The notes below the pieces were generated by a model. It was not told the DNA's origin. It made no database searches and saw only the letters and a program-made list of their open reading frames with translations. From contig NZ_CP095412.1 of NCBI RefSeq assembly GCF_023016265.1, positions 4,521,416-4,585,415 of the forward strand: 64,000 nt of DNA. The letters run 5' to 3'. The DNA is from Blastococcus sp. PRF04-17. Lineage in GTDB: Bacteria > Actinomycetota > Actinomycetes > Mycobacteriales > Geodermatophilaceae. How positions within the stretch are numbered: position 1 is the first letter of the stretch; every line of letters begins with the position of its first letter. Of the stretch, positions 51,495-59,620 are shown in pieces. Both the position numbers and the translations under genes were made by a program.

Positions 51495-52979
51495 ATGACC
51501 ACGACGACGCCGTACCAGCGGCACCCCATGCAGGACTGGGTCCCCGAGACCCGCACCCTGCTCATCGGCGGGCGGCCCACCGAGCCCCAGGGTGAGACCT
51601 GGGACGTGGTGAACCCGGCCACCGAGGAGATCATCGCCACCGTCGGCGGCGCCTCGGCCGCGCAGGTCGACGAGGCCGTGGCCGCCGCCCGGCACGCCTT
51701 CCCGGCCTGGGCCGCGCTGTCGGGCGAGGAGCGCGCGCGCCACATCCACCGGTTCGCCGACGTCCTGGAGGCGGCGGCCGACCGGCTGCTGCCCTCCATC
51801 GTCAACGAGGTCGGCACGCCGGTCGCGCTGGCGGAGTACCTGCAGGTCAAGATGGCCGTGCAGGAGCACCTGCGCTGGGCCGCCGAGGCCGCCAAGGTCG
51901 ACCGCACCATCCACCTGGGCGGCTACGACAAGCCGTACCCGACCGAGAGCGACGTCGTCCACGACCCGGTCGGCGTCGTCGCCGCGATCACCGGCTACAA
52001 CTACCCGCTGAACCTGGCGATCTTCAAGTTCGGCGCCGCGCTGGCCGCCGGCTGCACGGTCGTGCTGCTGCCCTCGCCGCGGACGCCGCTGACCACGCTG
52101 CTCCTCGGCGACCTGATCCAGGAGGCCGGGCTGCCGCCGGGCGTCATGAACGTGATCATCGGCGGCATCGACGTCGGGCAGCAGCTGTCCTCGCACCCGG
52201 GCGTCGACCGGGTCTCGTTCACCGGCTCGGACGCCGTCGGCGCCCGGATCATGGAGCAGGCCGCGCGCAACCTCACCGGCGTCACCCTCGAGCTCGGCGG
52301 CAAGTCCCCGAGCCTGGTCATGCCGGACGTCGACGTGCACAAGATCGCCGTCGAGATGCACCTGCGGTGGTCACGCAACGGCGGCCAGGGCTGCGCCGCG
52401 CTGGCCCGGCTGCTGGTGCACGAGGACAAGTACGAGGAGTTCCTCGCCGCCGGTGCCTCGGCCTTCGACCAGATGGTCGTCGGCGACCCGTGGGACCCGG
52501 CCACCAACATCGGCCCGATGATCCGGCCCGACCACCGGGAACGGGTGCTCGGCTTCATCGACGACTCGGTCTCCATCGGCGGCAAGAAGCTGCTCGAGGT
52601 GACCAAGCCGCTGCCGGAGAAGGGCTACTTCGTCAACCCGGTGCTGCTGGGCGACCTGCCGCACGACGCCCGCGCGGTGCAGCAGGAGATCTTCGGCCCG
52701 GTGGCGGTGATCCTGCCCTTCAAGGACACCGACCACGCCATCCGCCTGGCCAACGACACCGCCTACGGGCTGGCGGCGAACGTGTGGTGCAACGACCCGG
52801 TCGAGGCCCGCCGCATCGCGATGCAGATCCGCGCCGGCACGGTGTGGATCAACGGCGGCGGCGCCATGCGCCCGGATGCGCCGTTCGGCGGCTACGGCCG
52901 GTCCGGCGTCGGCCGCGAGCTCGGCGAGTGGGGCGTGCGCGAGTACCTGGAGCCCAAGCACATCCAGTGGAGGCTCTGA
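51495..52979 (+). CDS. Aldehyde dehydrogenase
   Basis: 494 residues from ATG 51495 with GGAG upstream. Catalytic Asn is in TGYNYPLNL, Glu in ELGGKSPS and Cys in NGGQGCAALAR. VLLPSPRTPLTT and NYP context closely match the 17867 enzyme, so the two are paralogs embedded in parallel modules. Its TGA overlaps the CoA-transferase ATG. Oxidises an aldehyde to the acid using NAD(P). Confidence 0.92.
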   Translation: MTTTTPYQRHPMQDWVPETRTLLIGGRPTEPQGETWDVVNPATEEIIATVGGASAAQVDEAVAAARHAFPAWAALSGEERARHIHRFADVLEAAADRLLPSIVNEVGTPVALAEYLQVKMAVQEHLRWAAEAAKVDRTIHLGGYDKPYPTESDVVHDPVGVVAAITGYNYPLNLAIFKFGAALAAGCTVVLLPSPRTPLTTLLLGDLIQEAGLPPGVMNVIIGGIDVGQQLSSHPGVDRVSFTGSDAVGARIMEQAARNLTGVTLELGGKSPSLVMPDVDVHKIAVEMHLRWSRNGGQGCAALARLLVHEDKYEEFLAAGASAFDQMVVGDPWDPATNIGPMIRPDHRERVLGFIDDSVSIGGKKLLEVTKPLPEKGYFVNPVLLGDLPHDARAVQQEIFGPVAVILPFKDTDHAIRLANDTAYGLAANVWCNDPVEARRIAMQIRAGTVWINGGGAMRPDAPFGGYGRSGVGRELGEWGVREYLEPKHIQWRL

Positions 52980-54229
52980 TGGCCGACACCCCGAACGGCG
53001 CGGGGCGGCCGCTGGCCGGCGTCCGGGTGCTCGAGCTCGGTTCGATGTACGCGGCGCCGACGTGCGGTCGGATGCTGCGCGACTTCGGCGCCGACGTCAT
53101 CAAGGTCGAGGACCCGACGTCGGGTGACTACGCCCGGCAGTGGACGCCGATGAAGAACGGCCAGTCGTTCGGCTTCGCGCGGCTGAACTCGGGCAAGCGC
53201 TCGGTCGCCATCGACCTGCGCAGCGACGCCGGCCGCGACCTGATCAAGCGGCTGGCCGCCCAGGTCGACGTCGTGATCGAGAACTTCCGGCCCGGCCGGA
53301 TGGACGCCTGGGGACTGGGCTACTCGGCACTCGCCGCCGTGAACCCGGGCATCGTGGTGACCAGCGTGTCCGGCTTCGGCCAGACCGGGCCCTACCGGGA
53401 GAAGCCGGGCTTCGGCACCGTCGCGGAGACCGGCAGCGGCTTCGCCTTCATCAACGGCTGGCCGGAGACCCCGCCGACGTCGCCTCCGTTCGGCTTCGCC
53501 GACTCCATCTCCGGCATCTCCGCGGCCATGGGGACAGCGATGGCGCTGTTCCGCCGCGAGCGGACCGGCCAGGGCGACCACGTGGACGTGTCCCTGTACG
53601 AGCCGCTCATGTTCATCGTCGGCGACATGATCATGAACTACACGGGCACCGGCTTCGTGCAGGGCCGGGTCGGCAACGGGACCGGTTCGGCGTCGCCCCG
53701 CGGCGTGTACCGGGCGGCCGACGGCAAGTGGCTCTCGATCGCCGCGTCCAACCAGGGCATCGCCAGGCGGCTGTTCGCGGCGATGGGCCGGCCGGAGCTC
53801 ATCGAGGACCCGCGCTACGCCACCAACGAGGTGCGGATGCAGCACAACGACGAGCTGCAGGAGATGGTCGTCGCCTGGGTGGCCGAGCGCCCGCGCGACG
53901 AGATCCTCAAGGTGCTCGACGAGTACGAGGTCGTCTGCTCCCAGGTGAACGACGCGAGCGACATCGTCGAGGACCCGCACTTCCAGGAGCGCACCCTCGT
54001 CGAGCTGACCGGCGTCGAGACGCTGGGCCGCGTCCTCATGCCCGGCCCGGTGCTGCACTTCGCGGGCGAGGAGCGCCCCGTGTACCACGGGGTCCCGTCG
54101 ATCGGCGAGCACACCGACGAGGTCCTGTCCGAGCTGCTGTCCCTCAGCGGCTCCGAGATCGCCGAGCTGGCCGAGGCGGGCACGGTGCGCTCGGGCCAGG
54201 CGCCGGCGGCCACCGAAGCGCTCCGCTGA
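52979..54229 (+). CDS. CaiB/BaiF family CoA-transferase
   Basis: 416 residues from ATG 52979. LAGVRVLELGSMYAAPTCGRMLRDFGADVIKVE opens the fold, split as usual; FRPGRMDAWGLGY and VSGFGQTGPYREKPGFGTVAE lead to FADSISGISAAMG with the expected catalytic Asp. Unlike the 20858 protein it has the family III CoA-transferase pattern, not the AMACR His/Asp pair. It would move CoA between a product acid and the incoming acid. The gene ends the operon and is followed by a hairpin. Confidence 0.9.
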   Translation: MADTPNGAGRPLAGVRVLELGSMYAAPTCGRMLRDFGADVIKVEDPTSGDYARQWTPMKNGQSFGFARLNSGKRSVAIDLRSDAGRDLIKRLAAQVDVVIENFRPGRMDAWGLGYSALAAVNPGIVVTSVSGFGQTGPYREKPGFGTVAETGSGFAFINGWPETPPTSPPFGFADSISGISAAMGTAMALFRRERTGQGDHVDVSLYEPLMFIVGDMIMNYTGTGFVQGRVGNGTGSASPRGVYRAADGKWLSIAASNQGIARRLFAAMGRPELIEDPRYATNEVRMQHNDELQEMVVAWVAERPRDEILKVLDEYEVVCSQVNDASDIVEDPHFQERTLVELTGVETLGRVLMPGPVLHFAGEERPVYHGVPSIGEHTDEVLSELLSLSGSEIAELAEAGTVRSGQAPAATEALR

Positions 54230-54235
54230 TCACGA

Positions 54236-54287
54236 CCGAAACCGCGGTTCCGGCCCCCGTCCACGGGGGCCGGAACCGCGGTTTCGG
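54236..54287. terminator. 25-bp-arm ACCGCGG inverted repeat
   Basis: Arms 54236-54260 and 54263-54287 are exact reverse complements with a 2-base centre. It stands 6 bp after the CoA-transferase stop and 11 bp before the stop of the converging SDR gene. Confidence 0.8.
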
Positions 54288-54298
54288 CTACTCCTGGG

Positions 54299-55071
54299 TC
54301 AGGGCTGGCCGCCGTCGACGGTCAGGATCGAGCCCGTGGTGAAACTGGACGCGTCGCTGGCCAGGTAGAGCGCGGCGCCGGTGATCTCCTCGGGCCGGCC
54401 GCCGCGCTTGGCCGCGAAACCCTGGGCGCGCTGCTCGAACGCCGCCATGTCCCACGCCTTGCTGACGTCGGTCAGGAACGTGCCGGCCATGATCGCGTTC
54501 ACCCGCACCGTGGGCCCGAAGGTGTGCGCGAAGCCGACGGTCAGGGCGTTCAGCCCGGCCTTGGCCGCGGCGTAGGGGAGGATCGCCGGCCGCGGCCGCA
54601 CCGCGCCCATGCTCGAGATGTTGATGATCGAGCCGCCGTCCCCGGCGGCCATCCGGGTGCCGACGAGCGCCATCAACCGGAAGGGGCCCTTGAGGTTGAC
54701 GCCGAGCACCTTGTCGAAGAGCTCCTCGGACACGTTCGCGACGTCGTCGTAGAGCGGGGACATGCCGGCGTTGTTCACCAGGACGTCGAGGTGCCCGAAC
54801 TCGTCGTAGACCCGGTCCACCAGCTCGTCGAGCGCGGACCACTTGCCGACGTGCGCGCCGATGCCCAGCGCCCGGCGGCCGGTCGTCTCCTGCACCTCCG
54901 CCGCGAACTCCTCGCAGGCGGCCCCGTCACGGCTGGCGATGACCACGTCGGCGCCCGCCGCGGCGAACGCGAGGGTCATGGCGCGGCCCAGGCCGCGGCT
55001 GCCTCCGGTGACCAGGGCGACCTTGCCGTCGAGGGCGAACGAGGGGGCGTGGGGGGCGCGTGGGGTGGCAT
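54299..55071 (-). pseudogene. SDR family oxidoreductase, apparent frameshift near the N-terminus
   Basis: The body (MTLAFAAAGADVVIASRDG to SILTVDGGQP) reads cleanly down to 54299 with NNAGMSP, IINISSMG and the catalytic YAAAKAG. The cofactor motif VTGGSRGLGRA lies upstream of the first in-frame ATG (54979), and no start codon precedes it in that frame. An ATG at 55071 with a perfect AGGAG site is one base out of frame; one more G in the runs at 55042-55046 or 55051-55056 would join them. So the true protein most likely begins at 55071. As written, only a truncated product could be made. Confidence 0.78.
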
Positions 55072-55103
55072 GGCGTCTCCTGGGATGGGTGCCGGGATCG
55101 TAC

Positions 55104-55138
55104 TTGACGGGGTGCTATTCCTCAGTATGGTGATCATA
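55104..55138 (+). promoter_or_regulatory. Promoter with operator over the -10 box
   Basis: TTGACG (55104-55109), a 16-bp spacer and TATGGT (55126-55131) form a sigma-70-like promoter for the acyl-CoA dehydrogenase at 55187. The -10 box is part of TATGGTGATCATA (55126-55138), an inverted repeat TATG-N5-CATA that suits a GntR-type repressor. Confidence 0.55.
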
Positions 55139-55186
55139 GATAGCACCCATCCGCGGCCTCGTGCCTCCTTTCTCTCCTGGGGCGAC

Positions 55187-56338
55187 ATGTCTTCTCCCGA
55201 TGCCGGCCTGTTCGAGCTGCCGCAGAAGTACCTCGACCTGCAGGCGGAGGCACGGGCGCTGGCCGCGGCGTGCGCCGACGTGGCCGACCGCGCCGACGAG
55301 GCCGACCACTTCGACCCCGACGTTCGGGAGCGCCTGGCGCGGTCGGGGCTCACCGCGGTCACCGTCGACGCCGCCTACGGGGGGCGGTTCGAGAAGGTCG
55401 ACTCGCTCGCCGTGACCGTGGTCCGCGAGGCGCTGGCCTACGAGAGCGCGCACCTCGACTCGATCTTCGCGATGCAGGGCATCGGGAGCTTCCCGCTCTC
55501 GGTCGGGGCGTCGGAGGCCGTGCGCAAGGAGTGGCTGCCGAAGATCGCCTCCCTCGAGGCCGTCGGCGCCCTCGGCCTGACCGAGCCGGACGTCGGTTCC
55601 GACCTGCGCGCGGTGGCGACGACGGTGACCGAGAAGGACGGCGAACTGGTCGTGAGCGGCCACAAGTCGTTCATCACCAACGCCGGTGACGCCAGCTTCT
55701 ACAGCGTGCTGGCCCGGGAGGGCGACGCGCACTCGCTGGTGCTGGTGCCGGCCGACGCCCCCGGCGTCACGGTCACGCACCCGCACCAGATCATCGCCCC
55801 GCACGTGCTCGGCGATGTCGTCTTCGACGACGTGCGCGTGCCGCTCGACCACCGACTCGGCGAGCCCGGCAAGGGCTTCAAGCTGATGCTCGCGACGCTC
55901 GCGACCTTCCGGGTCTCCGTCGCGGGCGCCGCGGTCGGCGTGGCCCAGGCGGCGCTCGAGGAGGCGATCGGGCACGCGACCTCGCGGGTCCAGTTCGGCA
56001 AGCCGCTCGCCGAGCTGGGCCCCGTGCCCTCGAAGCTCGCGGAGAGCTGGATCGACATCGAGATGGCCCGCGCGATGACCTACCGGGCGGCCGCCGCGTC
56101 GGCGCGCGACCCGCTGTCGGCGCTGCACCTGTCGTCGATGGCCAAGGTGGGCGCGACCGAGGCGGCCGGCCGGGTCGTCGACCGGGCCGTGCAGGTCATG
56201 GGCCGGTTCGGCCTCGTGCGCGGCTCCAAGATCGAGCGGCTGTACCGAGAGGCCCGGCCGATGCGCATCTACGAGGGCTCCACCGAGGTCATCCTCGACT
56301 CGCTCGCCCGCAAGCTCGTGAAGGACCGCCGGTCATGA
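55187..56338 (+). CDS. Acyl-CoA dehydrogenase
   Basis: 383 residues from ATG 55187. [27 protein letters not shown] and [15 protein letters not shown] are FAD/CoA elements; [13 protein letters not shown] carries the canonical catalytic Glu that the 33273 paralog lacks. It introduces a 2,3-double bond in an acyl-CoA. Its stop overlaps the amidohydrolase start by 4 bp, so it heads the second AtuA operon (dehydrogenase, amidohydrolase, AtuA, AtuA-associated, crotonase, thiolase, exporter). Confidence 0.92.
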   Translation: MSSPDAGLFELPQKYLDLQAEARALAAACADVADRADEADHFDPDVRERLARSGLTAVTVDAAYGGRFEKVDSLAVTVVREALAYESAHLDSIFAMQGIGSFPLSVGASEAVRKEWLPKIASLEAVGALGLTEPDVGSDLRAVATTVTEKDGELVVSGHKSFITNAGDASFYSVLAREGDAHSLVLVPADAPGVTVTHPHQIIAPHVLGDVVFDDVRVPLDHRLGEPGKGFKLMLATLATFRVSVAGAAVGVAQAALEEAIGHATSRVQFGKPLAELGPVPSKLAESWIDIEMARAMTYRAAAASARDPLSALHLSSMAKVGATEAAGRVVDRAVQVMGRFGLVRGSKIERLYREARPMRIYEGSTEVILDSLARKLVKDRRS

Positions 56339-57123
56339 TCATCGACGCCCACATGCACGTCTGGCCGGACCACATCGCCGACGCGATGCAGAGCCAGCGC
56401 CCCTCGGGGATGCCCCTGCGCTTCGACGGCAAGCTCTCCGGCCTGCTCCGCACGATGGACGAGGTCGGCATCGACAAGGGCCTGGCGCTCGGCGTCGGCA
56501 TCAAGGCCTCGGTGGTCGCCCGCACCAACGAGTTCATCGGCACCGTGCCCCGCGACCGGCTGGTGCCCATGGGCACCGTGCACCCCGAGCTGTCGGTCGA
56601 GGAGAACATGAAGCACCTCAAGGACAACGGGATCGTCGGCGTCAAGCTGCACCCGCTGTTCCAGGCGCTCTCGCTGTCGGACCCACGGGTCCGCGACATC
56701 GCCGCGGCCCTGGCCGAAGAGGGCATGCCGGTGATCAGCCATGTCGGCTCGGGCGGTGACGAGGAGGCCAACGAGCGCGGCAACCCCGCGGCCCTGCGTG
56801 CGCTGGCCGACGACATCCCCGACCTGAAGCTCATCGCCTGCCACTACGGCGGCTACCACCGCCTGGACGACGCCGAGGAGCACGTCGTCGGCTCGAGCGT
56901 GACGCTCGAGACGTCGTGGCCCCCCACCCTGGCCGACCTCGAGAAGGAGCGGCTGGTCGCGATCATCCGCCGGCACGGTGCCGACCGGGTCGTCTTCGGC
57001 TCCGACTGGCCCATGGCCGACCCGGCCGCGGAGATCGCCGCCATCCGCGACCTCGGACTCACCAAGGAGGAAGAGGACGGCATCCTCGGCGACAACCTCG
57101 CTCGGCTCATCGGCATCTCGTGA
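56335..57123 (+). CDS. Amidohydrolase family protein
   Basis: 262 residues from ATG 56335. [12 protein letters not shown] is the first metal motif; VGVKLHPLFQ, VISHVG and FGSDWPMADP complete the active site of the amidohydrolase-2 / ACMSD-like group. Members decarboxylate or hydrolyse ring-derived acids. The overlap with both neighbours ties it to the dehydrogenase and AtuA steps. It is distinct from the 35288 amidohydrolase, with which it shares only the motif positions. Confidence 0.85.
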   Translation: MIIDAHMHVWPDHIADAMQSQRPSGMPLRFDGKLSGLLRTMDEVGIDKGLALGVGIKASVVARTNEFIGTVPRDRLVPMGTVHPELSVEENMKHLKDNGIVGVKLHPLFQALSLSDPRVRDIAAALAEEGMPVISHVGSGGDEEANERGNPAALRALADDIPDLKLIACHYGGYHRLDDAEEHVVGSSVTLETSWPPTLADLEKERLVAIIRRHGADRVVFGSDWPMADPAAEIAAIRDLGLTKEEEDGILGDNLARLIGIS

Positions 57124-58490
57124 CCAGCGACAGGATCGTCAAGCTCGGCGCCGGGATGGCGTTCTGGGGTGACCGGGTGCAGCCGGCGGCGGAGATGATC
57201 GAGCGGGCGGACATCGATTACCTGTGTTGTGACCATCTGGCCGAGTTGACGATGTCGATCCTGGCCAAGCAGCGGGCCAAGAACCCGGAGGCCGGCTACA
57301 CCCGTGACCTCATCGACCTGCTGCGCGGCGCGTTGCCGGTCGCCGTCCGCAAGGGCGTGAAGATCATCAGCAACGCGGGTGGGGCGAACCCGCGGGCGGC
57401 CGGGGAGCGGGTCCTGGAGCTGTGCAAGGAGCTGGGGCTCTCCGGCGTCCGGGTCGCGGTGGTGACCGGCGATGACATCGAGGCCGACATCGACCGGCTG
57501 ATGGACGACGGCGTCAGCTTCACGAATCTGGACACCGGCGCGGAGCTGGTGACGGTGCGGGAGCGGCTGACCCATGCCGCGGTGTACACCGGCAGTGAGG
57601 GGATCGTGGAGGCGCTGGGGCTGGGCGCGGATGTGGTGATCTGCGGCCGGGTGACCGACATCGCGCTGTACCTGGGGCCGTTGATCCACGAGTTCGGCTG
57701 GGCTTCCGATGACTGGCCGCGCCTGGGCATGGCGACGGTGGTGGCGCATGCGATCGAGTGCGGCGGGCAGGCGACCGGCGGGCTGTACGCGGCGGACTGG
57801 CAGGGCGTGGACGGGCTGGAGGACCTGGGTTATCCGATCGCCGAGGTGCGGGAGGACGGCACCGCGGTGCTGACCAAGACTCCGGGCACCGGTGGGCGGG
57901 TGGACATCGGCACGGTCAGCGAGCAGCTGGTCTACGAGATCCTGGACCCGGGCAATTATCTGACCGCCGACGTGACCGCCGACTTCACCAAGGTGCGGTT
58001 GGAGGAGGTGGGGCCGGACCGGGTGCTGATCACCGGCGGCACGGGCAAGCCCCGGCCGGACACGCTCAAGGTGAACATGGGCTACCGGGCGGGGTTCGTC
58101 GGGGAGATCGTGTTCACCTACAGCTGGCCCGACGCCCCGGCCAAGGCCCGGCGGGGCATCGAGTTCCTGAAGAACCGGCTGGCCGCGGCGGACTTCCAGT
58201 GCAGCGCCGAGATCGTCGAGTACCTGGGGCACACGTCGATGTTCGGCAGCCGGGTGCCCCCGCCGACCGATCCGGAGCTGCCCGAGGTCGTGGTGCGGTA
58301 CGCGGCCCGCTGCCCGGACGCCGAGCAGGCGCGCAAGGTGTTCACCGAGAGCGTGCCGCTGTACAACAACGGCCCGGCCGGTGTCGCGGGGGTGGGCACC
58401 CGGCCGCCGCTGAAGGAGCTGTACGCGATCTGGTCGTGCCTGATCCCGCGCGAACACGTCACCCAGTCCGTCGAGCTGCTGGAGGTCTGA
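57120..58490 (+). CDS. AtuA family protein (intact copy)
   Basis: 456 residues from GTG 57120, overlapping the previous stop. VKLGAGMAFWGDRVQPAAEMIE, KIISNAGGANPRAAGERVLELCKELG (in parts), VICGRVTDIALYLGPLIHEFGW and NNGPAGVAGVGTRPPL are the conserved AtuA blocks. It belongs to acyclic terpene utilisation clusters, where AtuA accompanies geranyl-CoA carboxylase genes; no biotin carboxylase subunit is present here, so its role may differ. The codon pattern in this gene and the next (GTG/CTG-rich, more GAT and CAT) looks slightly unlike the flanking genes. The first copy is at 16233. Confidence 0.88.
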   Translation: MTSDRIVKLGAGMAFWGDRVQPAAEMIERADIDYLCCDHLAELTMSILAKQRAKNPEAGYTRDLIDLLRGALPVAVRKGVKIISNAGGANPRAAGERVLELCKELGLSGVRVAVVTGDDIEADIDRLMDDGVSFTNLDTGAELVTVRERLTHAAVYTGSEGIVEALGLGADVVICGRVTDIALYLGPLIHEFGWASDDWPRLGMATVVAHAIECGGQATGGLYAADWQGVDGLEDLGYPIAEVREDGTAVLTKTPGTGGRVDIGTVSEQLVYEILDPGNYLTADVTADFTKVRLEEVGPDRVLITGGTGKPRPDTLKVNMGYRAGFVGEIVFTYSWPDAPAKARRGIEFLKNRLAAADFQCSAEIVEYLGHTSMFGSRVPPPTDPELPEVVVRYAARCPDAEQARKVFTESVPLYNNGPAGVAGVGTRPPLKELYAIWSCLIPREHVTQSVELLEV

Positions 58491-58491
58491 C

Positions 58492-58824
58492 ATGCGCGTG
58501 GTCGATCTCGCCCACGGGCGGTCGGGGGACAAGGGCGACATCTGCAACGTGGGACTGGTCGCCTACGACGACGCCGGCTACCAGATCCTGCTGCGGGAGG
58601 TCACCGAGCAGCGGGTGGCCGCGCACTACGGCGACCTGGTGACCGGCACGGTGACCCGGTATGAGCTGCCCGGCATCCGGTCGCTGAACTTCGTGCTCAC
58701 CGGCGCCCTGGACGGCGGCGGCACCATGAGCCTGCGGTCGGATCACCTGGGCAAGGTGATGTACGCCTGGCTGCTGCGCATGGACATCCCCGGTGACGCG
58801 GCCGGTGACCCCGCCGGTGACTGA
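58492..58824 (+). CDS. AtuA-associated ferredoxin-fold protein
   Basis: 110 residues from ATG 58492, one base after the AtuA stop. DLAHGRSGDKGDICNVGLVAYD and LPGIRSLNFVLTGAL correspond point by point to the 17563 protein (SRSGDKGDVSNICVFAYD, LPNVHGLNFVLDRAL). A 12-bp unit GGTGACnCnGCC repeats three times at its 3' end, giving a GDAAGDPAGD tail and supplying several candidate GTG starts for the next gene. It should pair with the AtuA protein. Confidence 0.82.
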   Translation: MRVVDLAHGRSGDKGDICNVGLVAYDDAGYQILLREVTEQRVAAHYGDLVTGTVTRYELPGIRSLNFVLTGALDGGGTMSLRSDHLGKVMYAWLLRMDIPGDAAGDPAGD

Positions 58825-59620
58825 TCCCGTCGTCAGCTCCCGGCGGGGCCCGCTGGCCGTGCTCACGCTCGACCGGCCAGAGGAGCGCAATCCGCTGGAC
58901 CGGGACATGTCGGCGGCGCTGCTGGCGGCGATGGCCGACGCGATGGCCGACGACGAGGTCCGCGCGGTGGCGATCGCGGCGAACGGTCCGGCGTTCTGCG
59001 CCGGCGGCGACCTGCGGCAGATGAAGGAACTGCGGCAGATGCCCGCCGAGCAGGCCTACGCCTGGCCCGAGGACATCGTCGCCCTGCACAAGGCGGCGCT
59101 GGACGCACCCAAGCCGATGATCGCGCTGGTCGACGGCCCGGCCTACGCCGGCGGCATGGGGCTGGCCGGAATGTGCGACGTCCTGATCGCGACCGAGCGG
59201 GCGCGGTTCGCGATGCCCGAGATCCGCACCGGCCTGTTCCCGATGATCATCGTGGCCCACCTGGCACGGGCGGTGCCCCGCAAGCTGCTGCTGGACCTGA
59301 TGCTCACCGGCCGGCCGCTCGACGCTGCCGAGGCCCACCGCGCCGGCTTCGTCAACCGCGTCTGCGCCGGCACCGACGAACTGTGGGCGGCCGCCGACGA
59401 GTACGCCGGCTGGTTCGCCCACACCAGCCCCCTCGCGGCGCGGCTGGGCCGCCGCGCGTTCACCCTGCTCGCCGATCTGCCGGCGAACCAGGCCCTGGAC
59501 GCCGCCCAGTTCCTCAACCTGACCTTCTTCCTCGGCAGCGACCTCGCCGAGGGAGCGACCGCGTTCCTGGAGAAGCGGCCACCCGCCTGGGTCCACCCGG
59601 AGGAGAACGACAATGGCTGA
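58817..59620 (+). CDS. Enoyl-CoA hydratase/isomerase
   Basis: 267 residues if GTG 58817 is used; in-frame GTGs at 58793 and 58805 sit in the 12-bp tandem repeat and give 8 or 4 more residues. VLTLDRPEERNPLD, FCAGGDLRQM and GPAYAGGMGLAGMCD carry the crotonase oxyanion hole, and FAMPEIRTGLFPMI a catalytic Glu position. The end EGATAFLEKRPPAW is typical. It overlaps both neighbours and hydrates an enoyl-CoA made by the operon's dehydrogenase. Confidence 0.88.
   Translation: MTDPVVSSRRGPLAVLTLDRPEERNPLDRDMSAALLAAMADAMADDEVRAVAIAANGPAFCAGGDLRQMKELRQMPAEQAYAWPEDIVALHKAALDAPKPMIALVDGPAYAGGMGLAGMCDVLIATERARFAMPEIRTGLFPMIIVAHLARAVPRKLLLDLMLTGRPLDAAEAHRAGFVNRVCAGTDELWAAADEYAGWFAHTSPLAARLGRRAFTLLADLPANQALDAAQFLNLTFFLGSDLAEGATAFLEKRPPAWVHPEENDNG

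Noticed and set aside
52979..54229. AMACR assignment for the second CaiB-family protein
   Set aside because: It lacks the GHDxNY and VGDFGGG pair and instead has the FGFADSISG pattern of family III CoA-transferases.
55042..55056. Phase variation through G-runs in the SDR gene
   Set aside because: The runs are only 5 and 6 bases, too short for frequent slippage, and similar one-base losses occur at non-repetitive G/C sites; sequence error or a fixed mutation is simpler.
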